A stretch of 64,000 nt of DNA from Candidatus Accumulibacter contiguus (GCF_012940005.1 NZ_SPMX01000015.1:26775-90774), one strand, 5' to 3'; shown: positions 42,770-51,968, counted from the first letter of the stretch. Made by a program: numbers and translations. Notes: generated from the letters alone by a model not told the origin.

Positions 42770-43537
42770 TCAGTCGGCCAATTCAACGGTTACCGGTGCG
42801 TGGTCCGACGGACGTTCGAGTTTGCGTACTTCCCGGCTGATTGCGGCGGCCCTGCAGCGATCGGCGAGGGGTCTGGACAGCAGGATGTGGTCGATCCGCA
42901 GCCCCCGGTTTTTCTGAAAAGCGAGCATCCTGTAGTCCCACCACGAGAAACTCTTGTCGGCTTGGGCGAAGAGGCGAAAGCTGTCGGTCAGTCCGAGATT
43001 CAGCAAACGCTGTAAAGCGGCACGTTCCGGCTCCGAACACAGGATTTGCCCGGCCCACGCGATCGGGTCGTACACGTCCCGGTCATCCGGTGCAATGTTG
43101 AAATCGCCAGCCAGGACGAGTTGTGGATTGGCGTCGAGTTTTTCGGTGATCCACCTGGCGAGTGCATCCAGCCACTCGAGCTTGTAAGCATACTTGTCAC
43201 TGCCAATGGCTTGTCCATTCGGGACGTAGGCGCAGACCACACAAATGCCGCCGATGGTTGCGCTAAGCAGGCGCTTCTGCTCATCAGGATAGAGCGGATT
43301 GCCGAAAACGATATCCGTCGGCGTTGCGCGCGTCAGCAGGGCAACACCGTTGTACGTTTTCTGTCCCGAGAAAGCGACGTGATAACCCATGGCCGCGATT
43401 TCCTGACTCGGGAAGTCCTGGTCCTGAAGTTTGGTTTCCTGCAGGCAAACGACGTCTGCTTGCTGTGCAGCCAGCCATGCGAGCAGTTGCGGCAGGCGGA
43501 CCTTGAGTGAGTTGACATTCCACGAGGCAATTTTCAT
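42770..43537 (-). CDS. xthA: Exodeoxyribonuclease III XthA
   Basis: 255 residues, AP-endonuclease/exonuclease III fold: MKIASWNVNSLKVRLPQLLA, CLQETKLQDQDFP (catalytic Glu), LAGDFNIAPDDRDVYDP (Asp/Asn pair), and the C-terminal GLRIDHILLSRPLADRC and RPSDHAPVTVEL (Asp-His pair). It repairs abasic and oxidised DNA ends. A perfect TTGACA on the minus strand (43574-43569) lies about 32 nt upstream of the ATG, but no matching -10 box is convincing. Confidence 0.96.
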   Translation of the reverse strand: MKIASWNVNSLKVRLPQLLAWLAAQQADVVCLQETKLQDQDFPSQEIAAMGYHVAFSGQKTYNGVALLTRATPTDIVFGNPLYPDEQKRLLSATIGGICVVCAYVPNGQAIGSDKYAYKLEWLDALARWITEKLDANPQLVLAGDFNIAPDDRDVYDPIAWAGQILCSEPERAALQRLLNLGLTDSFRLFAQADKSFSWWDYRMLAFQKNRGLRIDHILLSRPLADRCRAAAISREVRKLERPSDHAPVTVELAD

Positions 43538-43909
43538 GTTTGACCGAAAGAATTGATGAGATTGAGCATGTCAAGTAACGGTAATCGATACCGATATGGG
43601 TATGTTATCGTACTGTCCGTGGCTTTGCTGCCTTGTCGGATGATGGAAATTTGGGGAAATGTGCGTTATTTCTCTTGTGCAAGCCCGTCCAGCACGTATC
43701 CTGCGCCTGCTCGAAGCCTTCCGGTGCCGACCCATTGACCCACTTGAGCGGGCAGGAAGCAGCAAGGGACTTGGGCATACATTTGTTCGCCCGGCCAATT
43801 CCACTATACTGTGGCGCATTTGACGCAACCCGTCGGAGCAACATCGTCGAGACTTGCCGTAAACCTGCGGGAAACCGTTTCCAAGTTGGCGACTACAAAG
43901 GAGAGCATG
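43538..43909. other. Divergent intergenic region between xthA and the exopolysaccharide locus
   Basis: No credible gene. It holds an imperfect dyad (CGATACC at 43586-43592 against GGTAT-GTT-ATCG at 43599-43610), the predicted promoter of the export gene (43783-43810) and a leader of about 90 nt. The rest shows no structure that I can name. Confidence 0.5.
43783..43810 (+). promoter_or_regulatory. Candidate sigma-70 promoter of the XrtA exopolysaccharide locus
   Basis: TTGTTC (43783-43788), a 16-nt spacer and TATACT (43805-43810). The bases just downstream, 43812-43827, carry GG and GC pairs at sigma-54-like spacing (TGGC, ten nt, GC), but the TT of the -12 element is missing, so that is a weak alternative. 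Confidence 0.55.
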
Positions 43910-44545
43910 ATGGTTGTTACACGCCTGCATGATGTGACTGGCGTTTTGTTTCGTTGGATTTTGCTCGGTGTGCTGGGATCGCTGCTGGTGGGGTGCTCGT
44001 CGTATCCTCCGGCACCAGCCTCGGCAGCTTCGGCAGACTATCGTTATATCATCGGGCCTGGCGACAGTGTGAATATCATTGTCTGGCGCAATCCGGAACT
44101 CTCGATGTCTGTCCCTGTGCGTCCAGATGGAATGATTGCAGGCCCGCTGATCGAGGACATGCCGGCCATGGGCAAGACCCCGACGGCTCTGGGACGGGAC
44201 ATGGAGAAGGCGCTTGGGACCTTCATTCGGGATCCGGTCGTGACGGTCGTGGTCACCAGTTTCGTAGGAAACCAGAGTGAGCAGATTCGGGTTGTCGGGG
44301 AGGCATCGAAGCCGCAGGCGCTACCGTACCGTCAGAACATGACACTGCTCGACGTGATGATCGCGGTCGGTGGTCTGACCGATTTCGCCGATGGTAACGG
44401 GGCCTCGGTGGTGCGTGCTGGTACAGATGGCAGCAGGCAGCAGTACAGCGTTCGTCTGACGGATTTGATCCGGCGTGGGGACGTCTCGGCCAATGTGGAC
44501 ATGAAACCCGGCGATATACTGATCATTCCGCAGAGCTGGTTTTGA
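43910..44545 (+). CDS. Polysaccharide export lipoprotein (Wza-like, XrtA-system associated)
   Basis: 211 residues. Signal peptide ends in GSLLVGCSS, a lipobox. A polysaccharide export (PES) domain follows (YRYIIGPGDSVNIIVWRNPE, VRPDGMIAGPLIEDMPAMGK) and a SLBB-like segment (IRVVGEASKPQALPYRQNMT) before the final DMKPGDILIIPQSW. It forms the outer-membrane exit channel for exopolysaccharide. It belongs to the small export-protein type found first in PEP-CTERM/XrtA loci (TIGR03027 by family knowledge). AAGGAG favours ATG 43910 over the adjoining ATG 43907. The next gene encodes the chain-length regulator. Confidence 0.92.
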   Translation: MVVTRLHDVTGVLFRWILLGVLGSLLVGCSSYPPAPASAASADYRYIIGPGDSVNIIVWRNPELSMSVPVRPDGMIAGPLIEDMPAMGKTPTALGRDMEKALGTFIRDPVVTVVVTSFVGNQSEQIRVVGEASKPQALPYRQNMTLLDVMIAVGGLTDFADGNGASVVRAGTDGSRQQYSVRLTDLIRRGDVSANVDMKPGDILIIPQSWF

Positions 44546-44639
44546 TCGCTCTCTGGCCTGCTCTGGAATACCTGACTTCCCTTCTGTTGCGTGATGCAAC
44601 GGGTGCCCCATCAACCGCTACTGATAAAGTCTGAATCCG

Positions 44640-46199
44640 ATGGATGAACTGCTTCGACAAGCGACCGCGATCCTGCGTGGCATGTGGCAGCGCCGCTGGC
44701 TGGGAATTATCGTCGCCTGGGTCGTTGGCGCGGCCAGTGTTGCCGCGGTTCTGGCCATTCCCGACAAATACGAGGCATCCGCACGTATTTATGTCGATAC
44801 CCAAACGATCCTCCGGCCGCTGATGACCGGCCTGGTGACACAGCCCAACGTGGATCAGCAGGTCATGATGCTGAGTCGTACCTTGATTACCCGACCGAAT
44901 GTGGAAAAATTGATCCGGATGGCGGATCTCGACCTCAAGATCGAGTCGAAAAGCGAGCGGGATGCGCTGGCAGAGGCCTTGATGGCGTCGCTGAAGATCA
45001 ACAATACGACGCGTGACAACATCTATACGATCAACTATCGAGACACCCAGCCGGAGCAGGCAAAGCGTGTGGTGCAGTCGCTGGTATCGATCTTTGTCGA
45101 GTCCAATCTCGGCGACTCGCGCAAGGATACGGAATCGGCCCGCAAATTCCTGGACAAAGAGATCGCAGCGTACGAGAAGAAACTTGAGGAGGCCGAGGGG
45201 CGGCTGAAGCAATTCAAGCTGCGTAACCTGGGGAATGAGAGTGCAGAGGGCAAGGATCACTTCAGTCGTATGAGTGCCGCTGCTGCCCTCCTCGAACAGA
45301 GCCGCCTCGAATTGCGCGAGGCGGAACATTCCCGCGACGCCTTGAAACGCCAGATCCTTGGTGAGGAGCCGGTTTTGCTGCCGGAAGCCTCGCAAGAACC
45401 AATTGCTGGCGTGTCGATTCCAGAAATCGACAGTCGTATAGACGTCCTCAAGCGCAATCAGGACGCGATGCTGCAGCGTTTCACCGAGAAGCATCCGGAC
45501 GTGGTCAGTACCCGCCGCCTGATCAAGGAACTGGAGGAGCAGAAGCAGCAGGAGATCGTTGCTCGCCGCAAGACGGCGCTTACCAATCCGGACTCTTCGG
45601 TGAATACCAATCCCGTGTATCAGCAACTGAAAGTTTCCCTGTCTGAAACCGAGGCGAGAGTCGCTGCATTGCAGACCCGGGTTGCCGAGTATCAGGCACG
45701 TTACGATCGTTTGAAGTCTGCAGTCACTCTCGTACCCCAGATCGAAGCCGAGTTTGCGCAGCTCAATCGCGACTACGAGATCAACAAGAAGAATTACGAA
45801 CAACTGGTGCAAAGGCGTGAATCGGCCACCCTCGGGAGCGAGATGGACAACGTCGCCGGGGTTGATTTCCGCCTGATCGATCCGCCGCGGGCGTCTCCGA
45901 AACCAGTCGCTCCCAATCGCGCCCTGTTTCTCCCGCTGACACTGCTCCTCGCACTGGCTGCCGGAGTGGCGGTCACTTTTGCGGCCAGTCAGCTACGTCC
46001 AGTATTTTTTGAGGCACGTTCTCTCAGGGAAGCATGCGGCCTGCCGCTCCTGGGAACCGTCTCCCTGGTCGCTGACGAGGGGAGGAAAAGCCGCGAAAGG
46101 AAGGACTTGCTTCGCTTTGCTGCGGCCTGTGTCTCGCTCCTCGGTGTCTATGGAGCGGGGATTCTCGCTTTTTTCCTTCTTTCCGCCCGTACTGCCTGA
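44640..46199 (+). CDS. Polysaccharide chain-length determinant (Wzz/EpsB-like, XrtA-system associated)
   Basis: 519 residues: short cytoplasmic start, membrane helix (GIIVAWVVGAASVAAVLAIP), long periplasmic coiled coil (about 150-400, e.g. YEKKLEEAEGRLKQFKLRNL) and a second helix near LFLPLTLLLALAAGVAVTFA, plus a third hydrophobic stretch at the very end (SLLGVYGAGILAFFLLSA). The conserved DPPRASPKPVAPNR segment before the last helices is typical. It sets polymer length with the tyrosine kinase encoded next. A 94-nt gap with a small GTTGC/GCAAC hairpin separates it from the export gene. Confidence 0.92.
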   Translation: MDELLRQATAILRGMWQRRWLGIIVAWVVGAASVAAVLAIPDKYEASARIYVDTQTILRPLMTGLVTQPNVDQQVMMLSRTLITRPNVEKLIRMADLDLKIESKSERDALAEALMASLKINNTTRDNIYTINYRDTQPEQAKRVVQSLVSIFVESNLGDSRKDTESARKFLDKEIAAYEKKLEEAEGRLKQFKLRNLGNESAEGKDHFSRMSAAAALLEQSRLELREAEHSRDALKRQILGEEPVLLPEASQEPIAGVSIPEIDSRIDVLKRNQDAMLQRFTEKHPDVVSTRRLIKELEEQKQQEIVARRKTALTNPDSSVNTNPVYQQLKVSLSETEARVAALQTRVAEYQARYDRLKSAVTLVPQIEAEFAQLNRDYEINKKNYEQLVQRRESATLGSEMDNVAGVDFRLIDPPRASPKPVAPNRALFLPLTLLLALAAGVAVTFAASQLRPVFFEARSLREACGLPLLGTVSLVADEGRKSRERKDLLRFAAACVSLLGVYGAGILAFFLLSARTA

Positions 46200-46208
46200 G
46201 GAAAACTG

Positions 46209-47159
46209 ATGAGCCTCATTGAACAAGCGGCGAAGCGTCTGGAACAGTTGCGTAAGGCAGGGGTCGAGATACCTGCGCCGATCGCTGCGCATGAGCCACC
46301 AGCATCCGATTTGGGCGCCCCGGTTGCCGCCCAGCCACAGTCGACCCTGGCGCGGCCGCAGGTCGTTCCTTCCTCGACCACCGTGTCTGCGAGTGTGCCA
46401 CAGTCTCGCCGGATCGAGCTTGACCTGAATGCTCTTGCAGCCACCGGTCTGATCAGCCCGGACGCACCGCGATCCCAGATTGCAGATCAATATCGGGTCA
46501 TCAAGCGGCCCTTGATTGCCAACGCCATGGGCAAGGGCGCCACACTGATCAAGCGGGGCAACCTGATCATGGTGACCAGTGCGATTTCCGGCGAGGGCAA
46601 GACCTTTACCGCGATCAACCTGGCGATGAGCATCGCCATGGAATTGGACAATACGGTCATGCTGGTCGATGCGGATGTACCGAAGCCCTCCGTGCTCAAG
46701 ATGCTCGGTTTGCCCCCGGCACCGGGCCTGCTCGACGTGCTGACGGATGAGTCGATTGCACTGTCGCAGGTCTTGATGAGAACCAACGTGGATAAGCTGA
46801 GTATCCTGCCGAGTGGCACGCAGCATCCGCGTGCGACCGAACTCCTGGCCAGCGAAGCCATGATCGGCCTGCTCGACGAAATGGCCAATCGCTACCCGGA
46901 CCGGATCATCATTTTCGATTCGCCACCGCTGCTGATGACCACCGAATCAAGGGTGCTGGCGAGCCATATGGGGCAGGTGGTCGTTGTGGTGAAAGCCGAG
47001 CGTACTGCTCGCAGTGACGTCAAGCACGCTTTGGCAGCCATCGAGTCCTGCCCGGTCAAGCTGATGCTGCTCAATCAGGCGCGCACAGCCACCCAGGATG
47101 GTTACGGCTACGGTTACGGCTACGGTTATGGCTATGGCTATGGTTCAGATGGCTCTTGA
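46209..47159 (+). CDS. XrtA-associated tyrosine autokinase (BY-kinase) with (Gly-Tyr)7 tail
   Basis: 316 residues. Cytoplasmic bacterial tyrosine kinase: Walker A in MVTSAISGEGKTFTAINLAM, Walker A' VMLVDADVPKPSVL, Walker B IIIFDSPPLLMTT. The C-terminus has seven consecutive Gly-Tyr pairs (coded by 47100-47141) before GSDGS. A C-terminal tyrosine cluster is the autophosphorylation site in this kinase class, and its phosphorylation state controls polymerisation by the chain-length protein upstream. Soluble, like the two-protein systems of Firmicutes, with the membrane partner encoded 9 nt upstream. The family is TIGR03018 by recollection. Confidence 0.93.
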   Translation: MSLIEQAAKRLEQLRKAGVEIPAPIAAHEPPASDLGAPVAAQPQSTLARPQVVPSSTTVSASVPQSRRIELDLNALAATGLISPDAPRSQIADQYRVIKRPLIANAMGKGATLIKRGNLIMVTSAISGEGKTFTAINLAMSIAMELDNTVMLVDADVPKPSVLKMLGLPPAPGLLDVLTDESIALSQVLMRTNVDKLSILPSGTQHPRATELLASEAMIGLLDEMANRYPDRIIIFDSPPLLMTTESRVLASHMGQVVVVVKAERTARSDVKHALAAIESCPVKLMLLNQARTATQDGYGYGYGYGYGYGYGSDGS

Positions 47160-47190
47160 ACAGACGGGGTGCGTGCCATGTGCTGAAAGC

Positions 47191-47200
47191 GGGGGGGGGG
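47191..47200 (+). repeat. Run of ten G just upstream of the outer-membrane protein start
   Basis: G10 lies 10 nt before the preferred ATG at 47210. If translation starts there it overlaps the ribosome-binding region; if translation starts at TTG 47156 the run is inside the frame as codons for three glycines. Either way, slippage would change expression. Confidence 0.7.
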
Positions 47201-47209
47201 CGTTCAGCG

Positions 47210-48802
47210 ATGGGCCGGCGCTTTCACGACCGAAGCTCTGGCCGCTGCTGCCAGGCCTCGGCATCCTTGCTTGGTTTTTCATTGCTGTGCATGGGCGTTT
47301 CGGCACATGCAGAGAATTGGCGGATCACGCCGACCATAGCGGTAACGGAAACCCTGACCGACAATGTATTTTTGACTTCCACCGACAGGAAGAGCGATCT
47401 GGTGACCGCCATCTCGCCGGGTATCTCGATCGATGGCAAGGGTGCTCGCACCAGTCTGCGACTGAGCTATACGCTTACCGAGCAAATCTACACGCCGAGC
47501 CATTCGAACACCGATCGGCTGCTTGGGCAGAAGTCGGCTTCCAATAACCATCAGAATGCGCTCAGTGCGGTTGGAATGCTGGAAGCAGTGGAGGGCTGGT
47601 TATTCATCGACGCCACCGGGAGCATCACGCAGCAGTACATTTCGGCGTTTGGAACGGTTTCCCCGAGCAATGCCAGTGTCAATAACAACCAGACTGAAAC
47701 ATCGAGTTACTCGATCTCTCCGTATATCAAAGGTAAATTTTTCTCTTCGACCGAGTATCTCCTGCGCTACCGAGCGACGACCACCAGCTCGCAGTCAGGT
47801 CTGGTGTCTGACACCACTTCAAGCGAGTGGTCGGGCAAGCTCAACGGCACCACTCGCTGGTCTGCTCTTGGCTGGGCACTTGAAGCAAATCGCTTGACCA
47901 ACAACTATCAGCTCAAGGACTATGAGGACACCAAGTATCAGGCCAGCCTCTCGTATCGCTTCAATCCACAGATTCGGTTTACCGTTATTGGCGGGCAGGA
48001 GTCGCAGAATTACGTCAGTCTGAACCAGGAGACGCATACCACCCACGGTTTCGGCTTGGTGTGGACGCCCGGCCCGCGTACCGAACTCTCGGCGACCAAC
48101 AGCAAGCGCTTTTTCGGGAATGGCTACGACGTCAATTTCCGCCATCGGATGGCACGTTCATTGATCACCTACACGGCCAGCAGGAATATTTCGTCGCAGC
48201 CGGCAGGTGTCGGGAATACCGGGCAGGGCAGCAACTACAATGCTTATTATGCGATCATCGCCGCCAATAATCCGGGCGCCTCGCCGGAAACGATCAACTC
48301 GCAGGTCTCCCAGATTCTCCAGGGCAGAGGAGTTCCGGCCGACGGCACGGTGGTCAATGGGTACCTGACGAATCGCCCCACCCTGCAGGAGTCACAACAG
48401 CTCTCCTTTGCCTTGCTCGGCGTCCGGAATACCGTGACCTTGAACGCAAACGAAACCAGGCAACAGCCGCTGGGTCTGGTCAACGGGCTGACCGATGAAT
48501 TTTCGCTGTCGAACCAGATCACGCAACGCGGATTTGGCATCGTCTGGGGGCATCAGTTGACAGGCTTGTCGTCGCTCTCGCTCTCGCTCAACCAGCAGCG
48601 CAGCATCAGTCAGAGGAGCAACCAGTCTGACACCAGAACGCAGGGGGCGTATCTGCTGTTCACTACCACCATCTCGCCGAAGACGCATGCGAACATCGGC
48701 GCACGACGGGTGATTTCCGATGGTGGGGCAATCTCCGGCGCTGGGCTCGGATCCGGCTATACGGAAAACGCGCTGACCGGCGCGCTTTCCTACAATTTCT
48801 GA
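47210..48802 (+). CDS. PEP-CTERM/XrtA-system outer-membrane beta-barrel protein (TIGR03016-like)
   Basis: 530 residues. Signal peptide ending CMGVSAHA, then WRITPTIAVTETLTDNVFLT, the recognisable start of this family, and alternating beta strands to a C-terminal aromatic residue (GYTENALTGALSYNF), as expected for an outer-membrane barrel. Family members are found only in exosortase A/exopolysaccharide loci; function is unknown, possibly export of the polymer. The frame is open to a TTG at 47156 overlapping the kinase stop, but that would put extra residues before the signal peptide. A G10 tract sits just before the chosen start. Confidence 0.88.
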   Translation: MGRRFHDRSSGRCCQASASLLGFSLLCMGVSAHAENWRITPTIAVTETLTDNVFLTSTDRKSDLVTAISPGISIDGKGARTSLRLSYTLTEQIYTPSHSNTDRLLGQKSASNNHQNALSAVGMLEAVEGWLFIDATGSITQQYISAFGTVSPSNASVNNNQTETSSYSISPYIKGKFFSSTEYLLRYRATTTSSQSGLVSDTTSSEWSGKLNGTTRWSALGWALEANRLTNNYQLKDYEDTKYQASLSYRFNPQIRFTVIGGQESQNYVSLNQETHTTHGFGLVWTPGPRTELSATNSKRFFGNGYDVNFRHRMARSLITYTASRNISSQPAGVGNTGQGSNYNAYYAIIAANNPGASPETINSQVSQILQGRGVPADGTVVNGYLTNRPTLQESQQLSFALLGVRNTVTLNANETRQQPLGLVNGLTDEFSLSNQITQRGFGIVWGHQLTGLSSLSLSLNQQRSISQRSNQSDTRTQGAYLLFTTTISPKTHANIGARRVISDGGAISGAGLGSGYTENALTGALSYNF

Positions 48803-48811
48803 ACCTCCCTT

Positions 48812-49900
48812 ATGTACGAGTCCTTCTACGGTTTGACCAGCAAGCCTTTCCAGCTGAATCCTGACCCCGCATTCTATTTCGCCAGCAAACAGCACCGCCG
48901 TGCGATGGCCTACCTCGAGTATGGCTTGAATCAGAACGAAGGCTTCATCGTCGTTACTGGCGAGGTCGGTGCGGGTAAAACGACGATCGTACGTGGCTTG
49001 CTCAACGACCTCGATGCCGAGAAGGTGGTGGCCGCTCAACTGGTCAGTACGCAACTCGACGCGGAAGACATTTTGCGGATGGTTGCCGGGGCTTTTGGCG
49101 TCGGGACCCGGAATCTGGGAAAGTCCGACATGCTGCTTGCCCTCGAGGCCTTTCTGGTGGATGTCACTCGTCAGGGGAAGCGTTGCCTGCTGATTGTCGA
49201 TGAGGCACAGAACCTGACGCCGCGGGCAGTTGAAGAACTGCGCATGCTTTCGAATTTCCAGTTTGGTACGCAGGCCCTGTTACAGAGTTTCCTGATCGGC
49301 CAGCCGGAGTTCCGGAAGATCATGCAAAGCCCGCAGATGCAGCAATTGCGTCAGCGCGTGATTGCCGCCTGTCACATTGGTCCGATGGATCAGGAGGAAA
49401 CCCAGGCCTATATCGAGCACCGGCTCCGGTGTTCTGGATCGAAAGGCTCGCCACGTTTTGATGCGGGGGCTTTCGAGGCGCTGTTCGAGGCCAGCGGGGG
49501 TGTGCCTCGACGCATCAATGCGCATTGCGACCGTCTTCTACTGTCCGGTTTTCTCAATGGCAAGAATGAATTCTCGCGTGCTGATGTCGAGGAAGTCGCG
49601 AAAGAGATCAAGGACGAGACCCAATCGGCTTCGACATTGCCCTTGCCGGTCGACGCCGGCCATGCGGCAAGCAGCCCGCAAGCGACGGACAACAGCATTC
49701 CCGACATCGACCTGTCGCGACTGACCCTGGATGCCAGCACGGCAGATCAGGCGGCACGCGTGATTTCGGATCTGAAAAATGGGCAGGCCGAGCAGCGCCT
49801 GATACGCATTGAGCGCAGCATGTTCCGTCTCGAACGCAACAATGCAGCACTTCTTTCCTTGCTCCAGCAACTGGTTGATGCTGCCCGGGCAAAACCTTGA
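48812..49900 (+). CDS. XrtA-associated AAA ATPase (ExeA/PrsK-neighbour type, TIGR03015-like)
   Basis: 362 residues. MYESFYGLTSKPFQLNPDPA is the typical N-terminus. Walker A GEVGAGKT at 50-57, Walker B CLLIVDEAQNL, sensor region MLSNFQFG and GVPRRINAHCDRLLL (arginine side) follow. It resembles ExeA/GspA-type ATPases. After about residue 270 there is a linker and a coiled-coil end (RLIRIERSMFRLERNNAALL). Found in most XrtA loci; its role there is not established. It starts 9 nt after the barrel gene and precedes the epimerase gene by 12 nt. Confidence 0.92.
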   Translation: MYESFYGLTSKPFQLNPDPAFYFASKQHRRAMAYLEYGLNQNEGFIVVTGEVGAGKTTIVRGLLNDLDAEKVVAAQLVSTQLDAEDILRMVAGAFGVGTRNLGKSDMLLALEAFLVDVTRQGKRCLLIVDEAQNLTPRAVEELRMLSNFQFGTQALLQSFLIGQPEFRKIMQSPQMQQLRQRVIAACHIGPMDQEETQAYIEHRLRCSGSKGSPRFDAGAFEALFEASGGVPRRINAHCDRLLLSGFLNGKNEFSRADVEEVAKEIKDETQSASTLPLPVDAGHAASSPQATDNSIPDIDLSRLTLDASTADQAARVISDLKNGQAEQRLIRIERSMFRLERNNAALLSLLQQLVDAARAKP

Positions 49901-49912
49901 AAGGGAGTCATC

Positions 49913-51082
49913 TTGGCTAATGAGGCATGGCCCGCTATGCTGGGTCCGGTGATCTGCGTCGTCGGTGCACGCCCGAATTTCATGAAGATGGCACCGATTC
50001 TGCGCGCTTTTTCTGCCCACCGTCCGGCGCTGCCGACGCTGCTCGTTCATACCGGCCAGCATTACGACAGGGACATGAACGATCGCCTGTTCGTCGACCT
50101 GCGTCTGCCGCATCCTGACATCAACCTCGAGGTGGGGTCTGGAACCCACGCCCTGCAGACCGCGGAAGTGATGCGACGTTTCGAACCAGTGCTCGATGCG
50201 CAGCAGCCATCCTGTGTGCTGGTCGTCGGTGATGTGAATTCGACCCTTGCCTGTACCCTGGTCTGTGCCAAGAAGGCGGTGCCGGTGGTGCATGTCGAGG
50301 CCGGGCTGCGCAGCTACGATCGGGGGATGCCGGAGGAAATCAACCGTGTTCTGACCGATCAGATCGCCGACCGCCTATACACCACCGAGCGCAGCGCGCA
50401 CGCCAACCTGGCACGCGAAGGGGTTGCCGAGGAACGTGTGTGTTTCGTTGGCAACGTGATGATCGACTCGCTGCTGTCGAATCGCGAGTTCGCCTGCCCC
50501 GCAGCGAAGACCCTGCAGATGGCCGGTTTCGATCCTGCTGTGGTCGACGATCCGCGCGGTTATGGTGTAGTCACCCTGCATCGCCCGTCAAACGTGGATC
50601 GTGAGGAAACCTTGGCGCCCTTGCTGACCGTGTTGCGCGAAGTTTCCGACAAGGTGCCGTTGGTCTTTGCCCTGCATCCAAGGACGCGCGCCAACATCGA
50701 TCGCTTCGCTCTGGGCGAACTGCTCGCCAGCAATCGTATCGTCCTCTTGCCGCCGCAGGGTTACCTGGAGATGCTCGGCCTGCTGGCGGGTGCGAAACTC
50801 GTACTCTCCGATTCCGGAGGTTTGCAGGAGGAAACCACTGCTCTTGGGGTGCCTTGCCTGACGATACGGGAAAATACCGAACGCCCGATCACCGTCGTAC
50901 AAGGAACCAATACCCTCGTCGGTTGTGAACCGCGCGCGATCCGCTGCGGTGTCGACGAAATCCTTGCTGGCGCCGGCAAGACCGGTCGTGTGCCCGAGTT
51001 CTGGGACGGCCACGCGGCAGAGCGAATCGCCGCTGATCTCTTTACCTGGCTGATGGCTCATCATGCGCAGCGCAGCAGCTAG
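49913..51082 (+). CDS. wecB: UDP-N-acetylglucosamine 2-epimerase (non-hydrolysing)
   Basis: 389 residues: VICVVGARPNFMKMAPILRA, THAL..EVMRRFE region, VHVEAGLRSYDRGMPEEINR, HRPSNVDREETLAPLL and LSDSGGLQEETTALGVPCLT are the epimerase motifs. It makes UDP-ManNAc, so ManNAc or a derivative is a likely building block of this exopolysaccharide. TTG 49913 has AAAGGGAG at good spacing; ATG 49937 is the alternative and fits the domain start. Part of the XrtA operon. Confidence 0.93.
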   Translation: MANEAWPAMLGPVICVVGARPNFMKMAPILRAFSAHRPALPTLLVHTGQHYDRDMNDRLFVDLRLPHPDINLEVGSGTHALQTAEVMRRFEPVLDAQQPSCVLVVGDVNSTLACTLVCAKKAVPVVHVEAGLRSYDRGMPEEINRVLTDQIADRLYTTERSAHANLAREGVAEERVCFVGNVMIDSLLSNREFACPAAKTLQMAGFDPAVVDDPRGYGVVTLHRPSNVDREETLAPLLTVLREVSDKVPLVFALHPRTRANIDRFALGELLASNRIVLLPPQGYLEMLGLLAGAKLVLSDSGGLQEETTALGVPCLTIRENTERPITVVQGTNTLVGCEPRAIRCGVDEILAGAGKTGRVPEFWDGHAAERIAADLFTWLMAHHAQRSS

Positions 51083-51101
51083 AATCGACGAGTCATGCGA
51101 G

Positions 51102-51968
51102 ATGCCAGGCCAGTCGATCACCAATGGATTGACCATCGACGTCGAAGACTACTTCCAGGTCTCCGCGCTCGCTCCCTATATCCCCAGGGAGCAGTGGGAT
51201 CTACGTGAATGCCGGGTCGAACGGAATGTCGACAGGATCCTGCTGATGCTCGAAGCAAATCAGACCAAGGCAACCTTCTTCACACTGGGGTGGATCGCCG
51301 AACGCTATCCTCGTCTCGTTCGGCGCATTGTCGACGATGGCCATGAATTGGCCAGTCACGGCTACGGTCACCAGCGTGTCAGTGATCTGACCGAAGCCAC
51401 TTTCTCTGCGGACATCGAACTGGCCAAGAAACTGCTGGAAGATATCTCGGGTCAGGAAGTCAGGGGCTATCGGGCGCCGAGTTTTTCGATTGGCGAAGGC
51501 AATCTCTGGGCTTTCGACTGCCTCGAACGTGCCGGTTACCGCTACAGTTCGAGCATTTACCCGATTCACCATGATCACTACGGGATGCCGGATGCGCCGC
51601 GCTTCGCGCATCGGGTACGCGCCGGCCTGCTGGAACTGCCGGTGACCACCGCGCGCTTCTTTGACCGCAACTGGCCAGCCAGCGGTGGTGGCTACTTCCG
51701 ACTGCTGCCTTATGCGCTGTCGCGCTGGCTGCTGCAACAGGTCAACCAGCGCGATCGTCAGCCGGCAATCTTTTATTTTCATCCCTGGGAAATCGATGCC
51801 GGGCAGCCGCGCATTACCGGCATCAGTGCCAAGACGCGCTTTCGCCACTACGTCAATCTGCAGTACACCGAAGGGCGCCTGCAGCGATTGATCGCCGATT
51901 TCAAATGGGGGAGGGTGGATCGGGTGTTTCTCGATAGTCCGCTAGCGGAGCCGGTGGTGAAGCAATGA
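51102..51968 (+). CDS. XrtA-associated polysaccharide deacetylase (TIGR03006-like)
   Basis: 288 residues, NodB-type deacetylase: NGLTIDVEDYFQVSALAPYI (catalytic Asp pair), KATFFTLGWIAERYPRLVRR, ELASHGYGHQRVSD (metal His pair), RGYRAPSFSIGEGNLWAFDC, and a DUF3473-like C-terminal part with FYFHPWEIDAGQPRI. It would remove acetyl groups from HexNAc residues of the polymer or its precursor, no export signal being seen. The frame opens at ATG 51063, overlapping the epimerase end; ATG 51102 matches the family start better. It overlaps the next gene by 4 nt. Confidence 0.92.
   Translation: MPGQSITNGLTIDVEDYFQVSALAPYIPREQWDLRECRVERNVDRILLMLEANQTKATFFTLGWIAERYPRLVRRIVDDGHELASHGYGHQRVSDLTEATFSADIELAKKLLEDISGQEVRGYRAPSFSIGEGNLWAFDCLERAGYRYSSSIYPIHHDHYGMPDAPRFAHRVRAGLLELPVTTARFFDRNWPASGGGYFRLLPYALSRWLLQQVNQRDRQPAIFYFHPWEIDAGQPRITGISAKTRFRHYVNLQYTEGRLQRLIADFKWGRVDRVFLDSPLAEPVVKQ

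Noticed and set aside
43812..43827. Sigma-54 promoter for the XrtA locus
   Set aside because: GG and GC spacing fits, but the -12 element lacks TT; the sigma-70 match just upstream is better.
43811..43906. N-terminal extension of the export lipoprotein from ATG 43811
   Set aside because: It would begin right at the predicted promoter and place 33 residues ahead of a normal lipoprotein signal; AAGGAG fits the later ATG pair.
43633..43932. 99-codon frame in the xthA/export spacer
   Set aside because: No ribosome-binding site, overlaps the promoter and the true start of the export gene, and composition is not protein-like.
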